From Nymphaea colorata (lineage: Eukaryota > Streptophyta > Magnoliopsida > Nymphaeales > Nymphaeaceae), in NCBI RefSeq assembly GCF_008831285.2, contig NC_045141.1, positions 19,836,848 to 19,900,847 on the forward strand: a DNA stretch of 64,000 nucleotides, given 5' to 3'. The notes under the pieces are model-generated. The model did no database searches, had not been told where the DNA came from, and saw only the letters and a program-made list of their open reading frames with translations. Shown piece by piece: positions 24,349 to 37,061 of the stretch; within the stretch, counting starts at the first letter, position 1, and the number at the start of each line of letters is the position of its first letter. The translations under genes and the position numbers were made by a program.

Positions 24349-25369
24349 ATGATCGCCAACCCTCCTCATCTAAACTACCCAGAGTCCAACATGACAGGCT
24401 TCGGATCCCCCTGTGGAGCTTGCAAGTTCTTGAGGAGGAAGTGCGCCAAAGGCTGCGTTTTCGCTCCATACTTCTGCCATGAGCAAGGCGCTGCGCATTT
24501 TGCAGCCATCCACAAGGTGTTTGGCGCCAGCAATGCCTCCAAGATCCTCTCACAGATTCCGGTGTCCAGCCGCGCCGAGGCGGCGCTGACTATATCTTAT
24601 GAAGCTCAAGCCCGTCTCCGGGACCCTGTCTATGGCTGTGTAGCTCACATCTTTGCCCTACAACAACAGGTTATCTTTCTAATGGAGTTTGTTTTTTATA
24701 ATTGTGACTCGAAGAAACCGCACCTAAGTCGAGAGACTTTGTCGCTCAATTAAGAGCTTAGAACCCTAAAGCTAGTGGCCCGCACCAGCTTATGCTAGCG
24801 ATGAGACCATGGCTAACCAGTTATGCTAAACCTCTTGAGATCGAATATTTTGAAGCATTAATGTCATGCACAAAGTATTTGTTGTACATTAATTCATATT
24901 GGTAAGTGACTCAGAAGTTGGTATCTACCTCATATTTCAGGTGGCAAATTTGCAAGCACAGATAAACAATCTCAAGTCACAGGCAGCCCAATTAGGCCTT
25001 GCTAATAACAGCATTTCTAACCCCGCTCAAGGAACTTTGGCTGATCATCATGCACAATTCCCCTACTCACAAGACTCAAGTACGTATAGCATGGACGCCA
25101 TTAGAGCTGCTCAGTGGAGCACAGGAATGGCGAATTATGAAGATTGTGGTCTCTTCTGTAATGAAGGCGCAGTGGAGCACAGCAGCAATGGCGCCACTGG
25201 AAGCTCCTCCACGAGCGTGAGTGAAGAACCATGGCGTTTCGGCGATTTTTCGCAGACGATGGACGCTCTTGCGATGCAGATGGAAGCAAGCAAGTTCTCA
25301 TACCAAGAGATGGACGGCTGGGATCAGGAGCTGCAGTCCTTTTCGGCTGGCTTTAATCACCATGGCTGA
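24349..25369 (+). CDS. LOB-domain (LBD/ASL) transcription factor, class I
   Basis: Exons 24349-24669 and 24941-25369 join in phase to 249 aa. The LOB domain begins near residue 20. It has the zinc-binding C block C-x2-C-x6-C-x3-C ([15 protein letters not shown]), then the GAS block ([17 protein letters not shown], followed by the DPVYGCVAH stretch), then a leucine-zipper-like coil with leucines seven residues apart ([15 protein letters not shown]). The single intron falls right after FALQQQ, the usual place in this family. The conserved domain most resembles the LBD18/19/30 group by my recollection, but a tree would be needed. Class I LBDs are nuclear DNA-binding factors in organ boundary, vascular and lateral root development. 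The C-terminal 140 residues are acidic and rich in Ser and Gln, as in an activation region. A second Met at residue 15 is an alternative start. Confidence 0.95.
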
Positions 25370-26724
25370 TTATCACGACACTGTGCTGACAAGTTCAGTA
25401 ATATTTTCTCCCACGTTGAAGATTTGAAGCTGCTGAGGAGATCAGATGATAATGGGAGGAAAGAAGTCGTGGGAAATTTTTTTCCTCTCCATTGGAATTT
25501 GTTCATTTATGTGAAATCTGTTAGCCGTAGAGAATACAAATAAGATCGACAAACATAATTTTTGCACAAAAGGACAACGCCCATATGAATTATTAGCAGT
25601 CCCACCGTTGGATTTGGCGTTTGTCTATTTCACAGTATCAAACATAAAGAATGAAGGGAGATGGGAATTTATTTCCACGGTTCCATCCAAAATCATTTTC
25701 TCATGATAAGAGAACGCGTTCTTCAGCTTATAAAGTTTACCTGGTTAATCGATATCTATGTCTTTATATCATATCATATTAATTTTTTTATGCAGCAAGT
25801 AGAAAATTAAACTATATCAGTACCATTGCCCTTCCAATTCTTACGTTGTCGCCTTTCATTATGTGCGCGGAAGACAGCTCACTCGGTCCACGAGCAGCAT
25901 GAGATAAGGGAAATTTTAAAAGAAAATGCAAGTTGGAATTGTTCGGACCCTGTCAATCCGGAAGTCTCAGTCATTTGACTTGACTTATGGATCTTCTTGG
26001 AAGTTGGAACCCATATGATCATTGGCTCAATCATTCGTAATGGTAGTAATATTGCGATTTCATGGATAACCATATTTAATGACATGCATAACCATGTTTC
26101 CTCACCAAACAAGATGAATCTCACCCTTTCCTAACTATTTGACAAATTAATATTGTTCAATAACTCCAATATTGATCAAGTGATTTGAAGTTTAGATCTG
26201 AGTTTTGGAATGATATGAAGATTATCATTTATTTATTACTGCGCTACTTTGCTGTTTCAAATGTGGAGCATAAGCAGCAGGGTTTCTAACTATCTTGTTC
26301 TTCTAATGGATCCAGTAATGGAATATATGTTGCAAATTTAGACAAAACCGAAGTGGATGGAATTTAATTTCGATTCGGTTCCAATGTTAAGGTTCGGGAT
26401 CCAGATTTGAGTCCAACTGAATCCAGCCATTATTCGATCCATTTGGTTCGCTTCCCCCATTGTAACTCCTGATACCTGAATCCAGAACCTGCAAATGGAT
26501 CCGGATATAGTACTCGTCCTAGAACCCAAAATGTTAAATCAACCCGACTCAAACCGGATCAGTTCGGGGCAGATCCACCACCAATCTTAGCGGCACTCGT
26601 CCACGGAACGACGTGGCCTGATGCTAGACTTCCACGTGTCTATTGGACCTCACAGGGTCTCTTATTAACGAAGTCCGCCAAAGTGGCTTAGTTCTGACAA
26701 CGAGAGGAGGGACGGACGCAAACC

Positions 26725-26732
26725 TATTTATA
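26725..26732 (+). promoter_or_regulatory. Candidate TATA box of the TFIIA gene
   Basis: TATTTATA lies about 190 bases upstream of the start codon, within a plausible distance for a plant core promoter and 5' UTR. No transcript evidence is available here. Confidence 0.35.
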
Positions 26733-26854
26733 TTCTCCAGTTTATAGTCTCTCTACCTTTGTCTCCCACCCTGTGGAACCCTAGCTCGGTCTGTCTCGAG
26801 CTTTCTGGTGGTTGGCATTCCTTCCGGTTGTACTCTCGAAGATCAGAACTTTGG

Positions 26855-26869
26855 ATGCCGACAGTCTGA
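26855..26869 (+). promoter_or_regulatory. Possible four-codon upstream ORF
   Basis: ATGCCGACAGTCTGA would encode a four-residue peptide in the likely 5' leader of the TFIIA gene, ending 51 bases before its start codon. It could lower translation if it is in the transcript. Confidence 0.35.
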
Positions 26870-26920
26870 TTTTGCCGTCGGACATCCTGTTTGGTCCCTG
26901 TTCTTACCTTGGTTCGCGGA

Positions 26921-29900
26921 ATGGCGACGAGCGTCTCCGCTGTCTACCTCCATGTCGTGGATTCAGTGGTGAGCAAGCTTCGCGAGGAATTCCTCAACGA
27001 GGGCGTTGACGACGGCGTCCTTTCGGAGCTACAGGCGGTAATTTTCGTTCCTGTCGCGAAAGGAAATGTTTGTTTCTTTCTGTCGTCCTTGTCGTTCGTC
27101 CTTTTTTTGCCGCTTCCATTTTGGTGCTAGAACTGTGGTAGTGGAAATAGGGTTTCGGTTTTCTCCGGTCCGTTGTATGCTAGAGAGTGGTGTGTGTTTT
27201 GTCATGCTGATGGGCATTGGAGCAAGTAGGGTGGTCTCCCGATGAATCTTGGGCATGGAAACGGTTAGTTTCATTTGTTTTCTCACTTGGGATTATTTAG
27301 ATACAGCTTACACATGGGTTAATTTAGTAGTTTCCTATTTTGCTAAATAGAGTATGCTAGAAGATGTATAAAACTATAGTTCTTCTTGTGTGTCGCTTTT
27401 TTAAGGTTGAAGCAGATAGACTGATAGGATTATCCATGTGTTTATTTGTATGGAAACGTGACAATCGTTCATATGAAGGTCAACAAAACAACTGAAGTGG
27501 AAAAGAACAGATTCACGGAGCGTGATTGGGGGAACATCTTTTCCACATGGGATACTCTGGTAGCCCTAGAGGTCCCACTTTCATTTTCATAGAACACAAG
27601 TGTGGAGCGAATGTGTTTGGATTTCCATCTAAAGTTGGCTGTTTCTCATCTTCCAAGCTTCCCATATTGTTGTGGAAACCCACCACTTATTAGTCAAGGA
27701 CTATTTTCTCCTATGACCTATCTTTTAGTATCTTCAAATTTGGACACGATATCTTTGTGCTCTAGTAGACCTAGTGTGGAGAATGTGCAAGGAAGGGCAA
27801 AAACACAGGGTTAAAGTATAGTAATTTTTTATTTGCACTGAGTTTACGAGTTAATCTTTTTTATGGTGCTATGTGGCAGTTTTTATTAATATCTTTTCAT
27901 ATGACGTTTTTGTGCTTCATGTAAGATGCCCTCTCCATATTCAATGTTAGAAAGTATGTCCCTACCAATAGTCCTTGCAATACAGGTTTTGACTTTTTTT
28001 TTTGTTTTTTCTTCTACATTGTCGAGAATGAAAAATCCATTGATAATTGCACAGCTGGTCCTCCTTAGAAGGGCCTTTGTTATAGGTGAAACTTGTCTTG
28101 GAGAAGTTTCACCTGGATGACATGCCTACATTTTACGGAGAAAACAATCCGTCTGTTTGTCGGGTGTATTTTTCCACTCATTTTGAGGTGAATGGTGACA
28201 TTCACAGTACTTGATTGAAGGAGCGATGACCCATGCAAGCAGGGTGGGATTTTATTTGTGAGGGGTGTTTTACCTGTCTCAAGTGCTGCCTTAGGGATTT
28301 AAGTCACCTCTCTGTAGACAGGTCTAGGTATATGCAAGACTAGGGATCTTTATTAAGCAGTTATTGTATGCTTGGTTACATCATATAGCAGAAATCAGTT
28401 TGCATGCACATTGATTGTCAATGCAAAATGATGCTCAGACGTAGTAACTTCATGGACATGGTCAAGCAAATATTAAGCCACAATGAACAAGTGGTGCTTA
28501 GGTTTGGATGGTTGCTTTTGTCATCTCTGGTTGACAATGTTTTCCACTTGCATTTGTTTTGTTTTAAGTTATATTATATTTCAATTTATACTTAATTTTT
28601 TTTTTTGATATTTTCAGTTATTCCGATTTATAATCAGCAGAGCTTGCACTAAGGCTTCTGTTTCCATCCGACAGAGAAAACATACATAAAAATCCCATTT
28701 GATGAGTGTTTCAATCTCATAGCAAGTGAGATATCCTAAGGTTCATTGATATTGGTGAAGGCAATATGTTTTAATTTGTTACGAAAAATACTCAGACAGA
28801 AAATGCTCATGGTATTGATGTTGGAAACTGAAATTTTTTTGCCAATAGTGCCACCATTCTATCTGAAATACAGCACATTGTTTCATCTGTGGCTTGTGGC
28901 ATGGTATCGTCAATGCGTAGGTAGCCACTCATTGCTGGCCTAAAAAAAGCAATAAAATTTAAAGTGTTCTGCTTATGCAAAAAAAGACACGGTTTATCTG
29001 TTATACTAGTGTTCATGTATGCTTATGGTAGCTTACTGGATTACATGAATTCTGATGGTTGCTCTTTTTTCGATGTCACATTCAGTGAGCAGATGTGTTT
29101 TCCAACTGTTAATTCTTTTGTGATCATTTTGTCTATGAACATGAGAACCTCATGTACAAAGTATGCATGTGGATGTCCAGGCAGACACATGCACTTATTG
29201 GTGCTAATGAGTACCGTGCAACAGCTACTTCAATTAACACTCCATGTGTTTTATTTTTCAGTTATGGGAGCTAAAAATGATGCAATGTGGAGCAATACAG
29301 GGTTCTCTAGAACGTAACAATACTCCCAGATCTGCTGGTCCAATTACTCCAGTCCATGATTTAAATGTGCCATATGAAGGGACAGAAGAATATGAAACTC
29401 CAACAGCTGAGATGCTGTTTCCTCCTGTAAGGATCTGCTTGCATGTTTTAGTTTTATGCTGTAGACTTTTATCACTTCTTCTGATCCACATAGTCTAAGT
29501 TTCACAAGTATTTTCATATCTTTTCGGGTGGATTTGCATTTTGTTTCCATGAAATGCATGTTATATCCTGGGTAATTATCTGTTTCCAGCATCATATTTG
29601 TTACTATGTCGGATGTCATGAGAGTGGGAAAGGGAAAGTTGAAATTAAATTGATTTATGCGAATGAATGCATTGGCATTGTATTTGCATTTGTAGACATT
29701 ATGTGCTTATTGGTTTTTTTGGTGGCTACAGCTTGGCACTGGTCTACCTAGCTTGTTATGCTTTAAAATTAGGAGAGATCAAAGATATAATCACATATAA
29801 AAAGACAATCTTTTAAATTTAAATACTTATATTGCAAGAGAGCTAGCAGTTGAAAGTTATAGTTTTTCTTTGGGGGTGCTTGCATAACTTTACATTGGCT

Positions 29901-32900
29901 GAAGATCTCTTGCATATGTCTTCAGCAATCAGCATAGGAGCACTTTATTGGGTAAAAATTAGATTTACAGGGAACATAGTTGCAGATCTCATTTTTGGGT
30001 TTTTTTTGGGGCATAAGGATCCCTGACAATTTTCATTTTTCTTAGAGAAATCATGTGAAGAATTTGGTGATTAAAAAATAAAAAATACATATACTGTAGC
30101 TGGTAAAAGAAAAATCAAAATGCTAGACAGAAAACCAAACCATCCCATCTTCCGTGATTCTCTGTTTTTTCCTAATTTGGCATTAAATATAGTTCTACAC
30201 TTGAAGGGCTTCCAAAGAAGAGCCTTATCCTCTTATATAAATGATGTACATGTGTTTCGTGTACCCACTTGTTATACACGTGGTCGTAACCTTCTCATAT
30301 GACATGGCGGTTATCCTTGTAGATTGCAGTAGATACACACTTCAAAGGAATTTGAATGCTTAATGTACCCTTGTTTGTGAGGGCTGGGTGTTCAGACCAG
30401 TTTGTGTGGTTTTTTTAAAAATTGTGCAATATATTGTCTCACATATTTTTTTGTCAAAATAATATAGGAAAAAAACCATATTTCTGATTTTCCTTGGAGT
30501 GATTTGTTTTTCCTTGAATCAGATTTTAAATAGGAGTGGAACCCATGGATCTAAGAGTTGGCCTTGTGTTAGAATTCCTAAAATCTGTTCACAGCAGAAG
30601 GAAATTGAAGAGGAAAAGAGTGTGGCCAGGAACCACATGTCTCAATAGGAGGAGATGGTAGAGTATCCCATTAACAACAAGGGCATCATCCTTATTGGAC
30701 GATTATAATATATACCCATACATACAACCAGTATTAAACACCTGGATACAGATAACAAGGAACTGTTCTAGAGCCACATAATAAAACAAAACAATGCATA
30801 AATATAAACACATCTCTTAACTGGAAGCAGGTGTAGGTGTGATATGAACTGTTTTGAGGTTTGTGGCATTTCTTTATCTTTCAGAAAAGATTGGTTTTGG
30901 TGTTCGCAAGATGATCAAAGTTTACAAATGGAATTCATAAATACTTCTTAGATGTAATGTCATCTCTGCCAGTATATGCAAAAATAGCAGTATGCATCAT
31001 ATTTGGGAAGACATATTAGTTGTTCTTTTGCTTTTATAAGTAAATTTTAACTATTTAACATTATTTCATATCGTCACTCTCTCTTTCTCTCTGATGCCCT
31101 ATTTTTTGTTTTCATAATATCTTGCAGACACCTTTGCAAACTCCAATACAGACCCCTTTGCCTGTGGATCCTGTTGCATATCAGTACTTTCCTGCAGGTC
31201 CTAGTGATTTTGTTCCCATACCTGATACAGGTGCAGGGTCTAATACAGAAGTCAAGGGAGGCAGGCCTGCTTCTTACATGGTTAGAAATTACGATTGGTT
31301 CTTCACTCTTGTGTTAAGGTTGAAAATGACATTTCATTGGCTTAGGTTTTAGGAAGCTTTACAGTTACTCTTTTGCTTATAATTAGCCTTGACAAGTGTT
31401 TAGAACAAGCATTGACTTTGTCAAGGTGGCACATTTGTAGTTTCTTTGTGAATTTTACTTCAATGTAATTTTTTTACTCCTTTCTACAGCAACCACCTTC
31501 TCCCTGGATGAATCAAAGACCACTAGGGGTTGATGTTAATATTGGTGAGTGAGGGCATGTGATTTTTCAATAGCATTTAGTGCTTGTTGTTGGGTGATTC
31601 TGTCTAAATGAAATTGAGGATGCTTGATTAATTGTTTCTTGATTGAGCTTTTAGCATATGAGGAGGGGAGGGAAGAAGAAGGCGGAACAACCTCGCAGGG
31701 ACCTGCGACAAAGGTGATTATTGTTGTTGGCTTCATATATTCCATGTTGTCTTGCAACTCTCGACAGCCATGCGTCCATGGATATCCTTAAGATCAGATT
31801 TAAGCTATTTCTTGTATAACATGTCCCACACACTCTTCACCCAACATGTTTGGCACAGATGATATGTAAATTGTATTATTATATAAATAGTTGTAACCAA
31901 TAAAAGGTTATTAATGCAAAACAAATATGAAAAAATAAGTATTAGGAACTAGGAAATAAGAGAAAATCAAATGTCTATTATGTATAGAGTCTATAGACCT
32001 GTATAGGGGATGGTTTATTCGATGATTGTCAAGTTACTAGCCTTTTTGTATCAAAGATCTGCAAGTGTTCTTAGTAAACCCTTGGTATTTTTCAAAAAAG
32101 GCTGGAATTTTCTTTGTTATTATTCATGGATTAATGCAAAGGAAAACACAGATATAACCATGGTGGAAATGTTGAGTCCTCCCAATCCCTGGGCGTTCAC
32201 ATAATGGTTGGATGCAAAACTTCTTTTCAGGGGAATGGGTTTTGTGTGTGAGAGAGAGAGAGTTTGAATCTGATTCATTAGATTGTAGAAAGTTAGAAAC
32301 TAAAGTTTGAGTGTTATTTAGTGCTTTATTATGGTTAAAAATAATCATTTGTGAAACTCTCATTTGTTTGTCTTGGCTTTCTATCAGTTTCGCATGTTAG
32401 ATATGGTAATTTGTGTGTATGACAACTTTCCAGGACTTCTTTACAATGACTTCTGGCAAACGGAAGCGTGATGATTATGCAGCAGCACATTTTATACCAG
32501 GTGGATACATACCTCAGCAAGATGGTTCTGCAGATTTTCGACCTTCTGGTCCTGAAAATGTAGGCACCTTCATGTAACTGGCTTGCACTGGATCTTTATT
32601 TCTATTGCACTTGATATTTTCTTTTGTTGTTTTCCTTGATTATAATCGTCTTTGAAAGTAATGAACATTACGACCACTCAATTTTAGCTTTTGAATAGCT
32701 ATAGGATGAGGTAATTCAAGTGTGACGAACTGTGTGCCACATTTGTTATCCTTTCCATTGCTTTGTTCTTTCTATGTGCAGAAGCAATTTTAAGTGCATG
32801 TGAAAAATTGTTAATGCACGTTAAGACAACAGATCAAGGGTTTAAGGTTCTTGCTCTTCTTTTTTTCATTTTACAGGTTTTGACAAGAGATGTCCCTCCA

Positions 32901-35232
32901 AAAGGGGGGAGTCACAATCATGTCTCTGACATGTTAAGGCTAGAACACAGGATGCATGCTGACGCCACAATTGCTTCTTTACTCAAAGCCAAACAAGCTT
33001 TTGCTTCTATCCCACAAAATGATGGTTTGCATGATATTTATGAAGATGTAAGCAAAACGTGAATTTTATTGCTATCTGTATTATGTCCATGAACAATTTG
33101 CTGATGTGCTTGCCTTTTTAAAATTTCAAGGATGTTGCTAATGAAGATTATAATGCTCCATACTATGGTAAGCACGTGCAGTTTACTTTCATCTCCTTTT
33201 GAGTTTTCCATGCACATGTGACCCTTGAATGAGATGGTTATTATGCTACAGATCCTTTAAGCCCTCAAAATGTTGCTACCCCTAAACCAGCCAAAACTGA
33301 AGCAGCCGATGATGAGGAACCACCTCTTAATGAAGATGATGATGATGATGATGATTTGGATGATCTTGATCAAGGAGATGAAGAACCTAGCATAAATCAT
33401 TTGGTCTTAGCACAATTTGAAAAGGTTCTGGTGACTTCTTTTTATTTAGTTGTTTGCAATTTTGCATTAATGGGTAAATCTTTTATCAGCTATGAAGTAG
33501 GAAATATTCTTTCGTTAGTTATTTATTGTGTTCATGGCCATAAACGTGTACCCCATTTTCAAATTTCTCTGTCCATATCATTACTCTCAAACTGCAAGTT
33601 TTCTTCTCAGGTAAAGGAAACTGTGCTCTTCTCATTGCTTCTGAAAACCAAAATTTTGGAGTGTGTATTCTATTTTGAATAGTCTACCTGTGGCTTTGAG
33701 GGGACTTTTGATTTTATTCTTTTGGACTTGCAACAGGTGAACAGAACTAAGAGCAGATGGAAATGTATACTTAAAGATGGCATAATGCGCTTGAATAATA
33801 AGGACATCCTCTTCACTAAGGTAAGTTCTTGTAAACGTCCCCTTCTGAAGCTGGAACTCTGCAACCAACTCAAATTTTATTTTGTAGAGGCTGTCACAAC
33901 CAATAAGAAATTTCAATGATTCTTAATGAGACTTTCTTAGTTTACATGTGTGAGTTGTCCAGGTGTTCGGTGCCTGTCCATGCACCTCCAAGCACCTTAT
34001 TTCCATTTTTTTTCTTTACAGCTGTCAGGAACATGTAGCCTCTGGTGGTGGGGTCTTTGGAAACTCTCTGCACATGTGACAAGCATGTCCAAAATGCTGA
34101 AGCCTTAGGTTTTTGGAATATAAGGCAGATATACAGACCACTTGTGAAGGATACTCCCCATAGAGTGGGGGACCTGCCTCCTGGTAGCCTAGAAACCTAT
34201 TCAAATTTACTTAGGAACGCATTGTCTTACCCGTCTGTGAGAATACTTGATGCCATTGATAGAGAAATAGGCTGTTATCCACACCTGGTTGCGTAGGTAT
34301 TTCCTGCATCAACCATGGCAGGTATTAGCTGAAAGGTTGAGTATATTGTGTTCCTCCTTGGTTGATCTATTTATAGGACCTGGCTTAGCTTTAGATCTGG
34401 CTCATATGAGTCCTGCAAAAGCCAGCTTAAATCAAGCTGAAGTGAAATAATTGAGATTTCTGCATGGAACATATGCAAAATCCATGTTCTTGAAAAACTG
34501 TATCATGTTCCTTTTTGTAACATGCTTCACTTTAATTTTATGTACTTTTATCTGGCGGAGCTGAGCTCTGCATATCATCTTTAGTCCTATGATTCGCGGG
34601 CTGGTTATGGCTCTGCTTTTTATCTGTTACGTATGGGTTCAGTTACAGCTGATTCGAGCTTTCTGGATTAATCATAGTCCTGTGATGAATTACTCGTGTC
34701 CAAAGTAAGTTCACAAGAGGTTTTGGTTGCAGAGGTTTTAAATGCAAGAATAGCGTAAATTAGCAGAAGGCCCAGACGTAGTTGTATTATCTTTCATGCT
34801 ATGGGTTAAAAATGTTTTTGCAAAGTTGGCCTTTAATCAATTAGCGTTGAAATTTGTTACTGTAATGGAGTAGCATATTCCCCTTGTGTGAGTTATGGAC
34901 GGTTTGTAGGGAGCCTAACCCCCAGCGATATTTTTATTGGAATTATAGACAATTTGTACAATGACTTGTATCTATGATTAGCATATTCATGCATTTTTTG
35001 AAGGAAAATAATTTTTTTAGTTTTTTACCATCTCGTGTACACAGACTTTCGTTTATTATATACCGCTTGCTATGATGGCCCACTTTTGTAGGAGAAAAAA
35101 TGGCTTTCCATGAGACTGGGACGTGGATGTAATTGTTGTATTCTCCACTTAATCTCCATTGCAAATGGCTCTTCTCGAACTTTGTTTCAATGCAGTTCCT
35201 TCTTGCAGGCGAATGGAGAGTTTGATTTCTGA
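26921..35232 (+). CDS. TFIIA-L: Transcription initiation factor IIA large (alpha/beta) subunit
   Basis: Eleven exons join in phase to 387 aa: 26921-27037, 29262-29426, 31128-31280, 31490-31544, 31655-31713, 32434-32559, 32877-33047, 33131-33167, 33252-33424, 33737-33820 and 35209-35232. The N-terminal four-helix region (residues 1-60) includes VYLHVVDSVVSKLREEF and LSELQALWELK. The middle is a proline/threonine-rich linker with TPLQTPIQTPLP. An acidic tract (NEDDDDDDDLDDLDQGDEE) follows. The C-terminal beta-barrel segment has RTKSRWKCILKDGIMRLNNK and ends NGEFDF. In the nucleus TFIIA stabilises TBP on the TATA element. The family precursor is often cleaved into alpha and beta chains. The last coding exon is only 24 bases, after a 1.39-kb intron. 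Without it the reading frame would run on past the intron-10 donor and replace the conserved C-terminus. Confidence 0.96.
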
Positions 35233-36715
35233 GGTTCCAGCCTCCGGCACTACGACAACTCCAAGCTGGGTCGTTACTGGGTGCTCTTAACCCAAGTCCA
35301 TCATTGGATTTGTGAGTTCGAGTTTTTTTATTCTTTTTTGTTCCCATTTGTTAGTTTCCAGCTTTTGTATACAGTTGTAGGAGCGAGAAAGTGCTTGAAT
35401 TTTGTAAGAACTATCCCGTATATATAAAATATATATTCAACCATTGTATAAGAGGTTGAGGTGCCTATGTTACATCTCTTGCGTTTTTCCTTGGTAGACT
35501 TTTTAACTACAGTGTAAATACTGAGGTCTCGCATAACCACGGTAGAATGAAGCTTGTGTAGCATGAACTGACGTTCATTAAATGTGTGAATTCTAGTGAC
35601 AAGGTTTCCGGAAAAGGTAAAACGAGATTTTTTTTTAAAAAAAAATTAATAGGTTCCTCATACTTTGTATTAGTTAGAGGTGTGCTTGCATGTGCTTTTC
35701 GGAAGACGTGGATTTGTTTGGATGAAACTAGCTTTGAATTTTGTCGAACTCCCTAAGGTTCAAGTTTGGGAGTTCGGTTGAATTATGTTTTATTAAATCT
35801 AAAATAACAACTCGCGTTCAAATCAAAGCAAGTTGAACTGGTTCTCTGTAGGAATATTTGGCAACAAGATTTTGGGTTAGGCAGATTGTGTGTGGTACAA
35901 CCCAAACAAAATTTGGTGAAAGTCGGTTTAATTTACGTGTGGTCATTACTCCAAAAATTTGGGGGATGTAGGGAATTCTTTGCTAGAGATTAGGCTTCTT
36001 GTTGGTAATTAATACGTGTTATCGGTGGTCCTTTTTCCCTTCCCCTTTGTTTGCCCCACTAGGTTGGCTGGAAAAAATAATCCTGCAAAGCAGTTCTCTC
36101 TGCGCAGCCACTGGTCGACCTATTCTCTTCGAAAATTAACGGTGTAGCAGCATCGGCCTTTACATTCTAAGGGCAAGCAGCAAAACTCCTTTGTCTCCTC
36201 CGCCTGAATCTGCGAACCCGTATCCTTTCTCTGACTTGTTGCGAAGAGCAACACCCATGAAACTGGATTGCATCTGCAACCGTCTAAAAAATTTCTTAGA
36301 AGCAGCAACGTTCATGCAGAGCATCTATATGTTTTGGAGGTTGTTGAGGCTTGTATTTCATTTTCGACCTATGAGTCTCTCTAATCTGTAGCTAAAACAT
36401 TGACTGATTGGATTTACGGCGAGATTATATTCGCTCTGGTGATTTTCGCAGCAAATAACATCACGAACGGCGGATATTGCACAAAAATGATCGCGGTTAC
36501 CAAGCAATATTACTGGATGGTCGAACGCGCACCATCGAGAATCCGATGCCCCCAACTTCTAAGCTTTTAAAAAATTCCGATCAATCGGGTCATATTGGAA
36601 GAGAAGTATGATTTAGTCGATTCTACACAGAAACCTAAACCTGTAACGTCAGCATACACAAGCCAGCCAAAACTGGGGAAAAAGCAGGCTTTCTGCTTTG
36701 GTGGTAGCTTCGAGC

Positions 36716-36875
36716 TTACTGTGCCGCTTCTGTGCACCACTGGTTCACCTTCGGCGATAGAACGATAATGGGCGACAAGAGAGGGATAGGAGCCTTGTAT
36801 TCCGCTGCAAATTTAGGGTGATTTAGCTGCAAGGGAGGCGGAGCCCGCTTCTGCAATCTGCTTGGCGGCCGTTGC
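36716..36875 (-). pseudogene. Coding-like fragment related to 39.25-39.54 kb
   Basis: The minus strand encodes RLQKRAPPPLQL followed by APIPLLSP. These match RLQKQAPETLQL and IPIPLLSP in the fragment at 39.26-39.40 kb, and the DNA aligns along about 110 bases. The frame is broken into by the 109-base duplication just upstream. The parent gene is unknown to me. Confidence 0.4.
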
Positions 36876-37061
36876 TGGGCATCGGAAACCCTGACTCCGT
36901 TGTCGACAGCACTCTTCGCTGCCTCCGGCATCTCATCGATTGAAGAGCTAAACCCGCTTCTGCAATCTGCTTGGCGGCCGTTGCTGGACATCGGAAACCC
37001 TGCCTCCGTTGGCGACGGCACTCTTGGCTGCCTCCGGCATCTGATCGATTGAAGAGTTAAA
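36844..37061. repeat. 109-bp tandem duplication
   Basis: Two adjacent copies begin CCCGCTTCTGCAATCTGCTT at 36844 and 36953. They differ at several positions, for example GACTCCG versus GCCTCCG. The period is not a multiple of three, so any reading frame through it shifts between copies. Confidence 0.93.

Larger units (their letters stand above)
25370..26920. other. Spacer and promoter region upstream of TFIIA gene
   Basis: I see no gene here. The segment 26340-26560 has several GGATCC/GAATCC-like repeats that look like a decayed repeat element. The last 200 bases should be the promoter and 5' UTR of the TFIIA gene. Confidence 0.5.
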
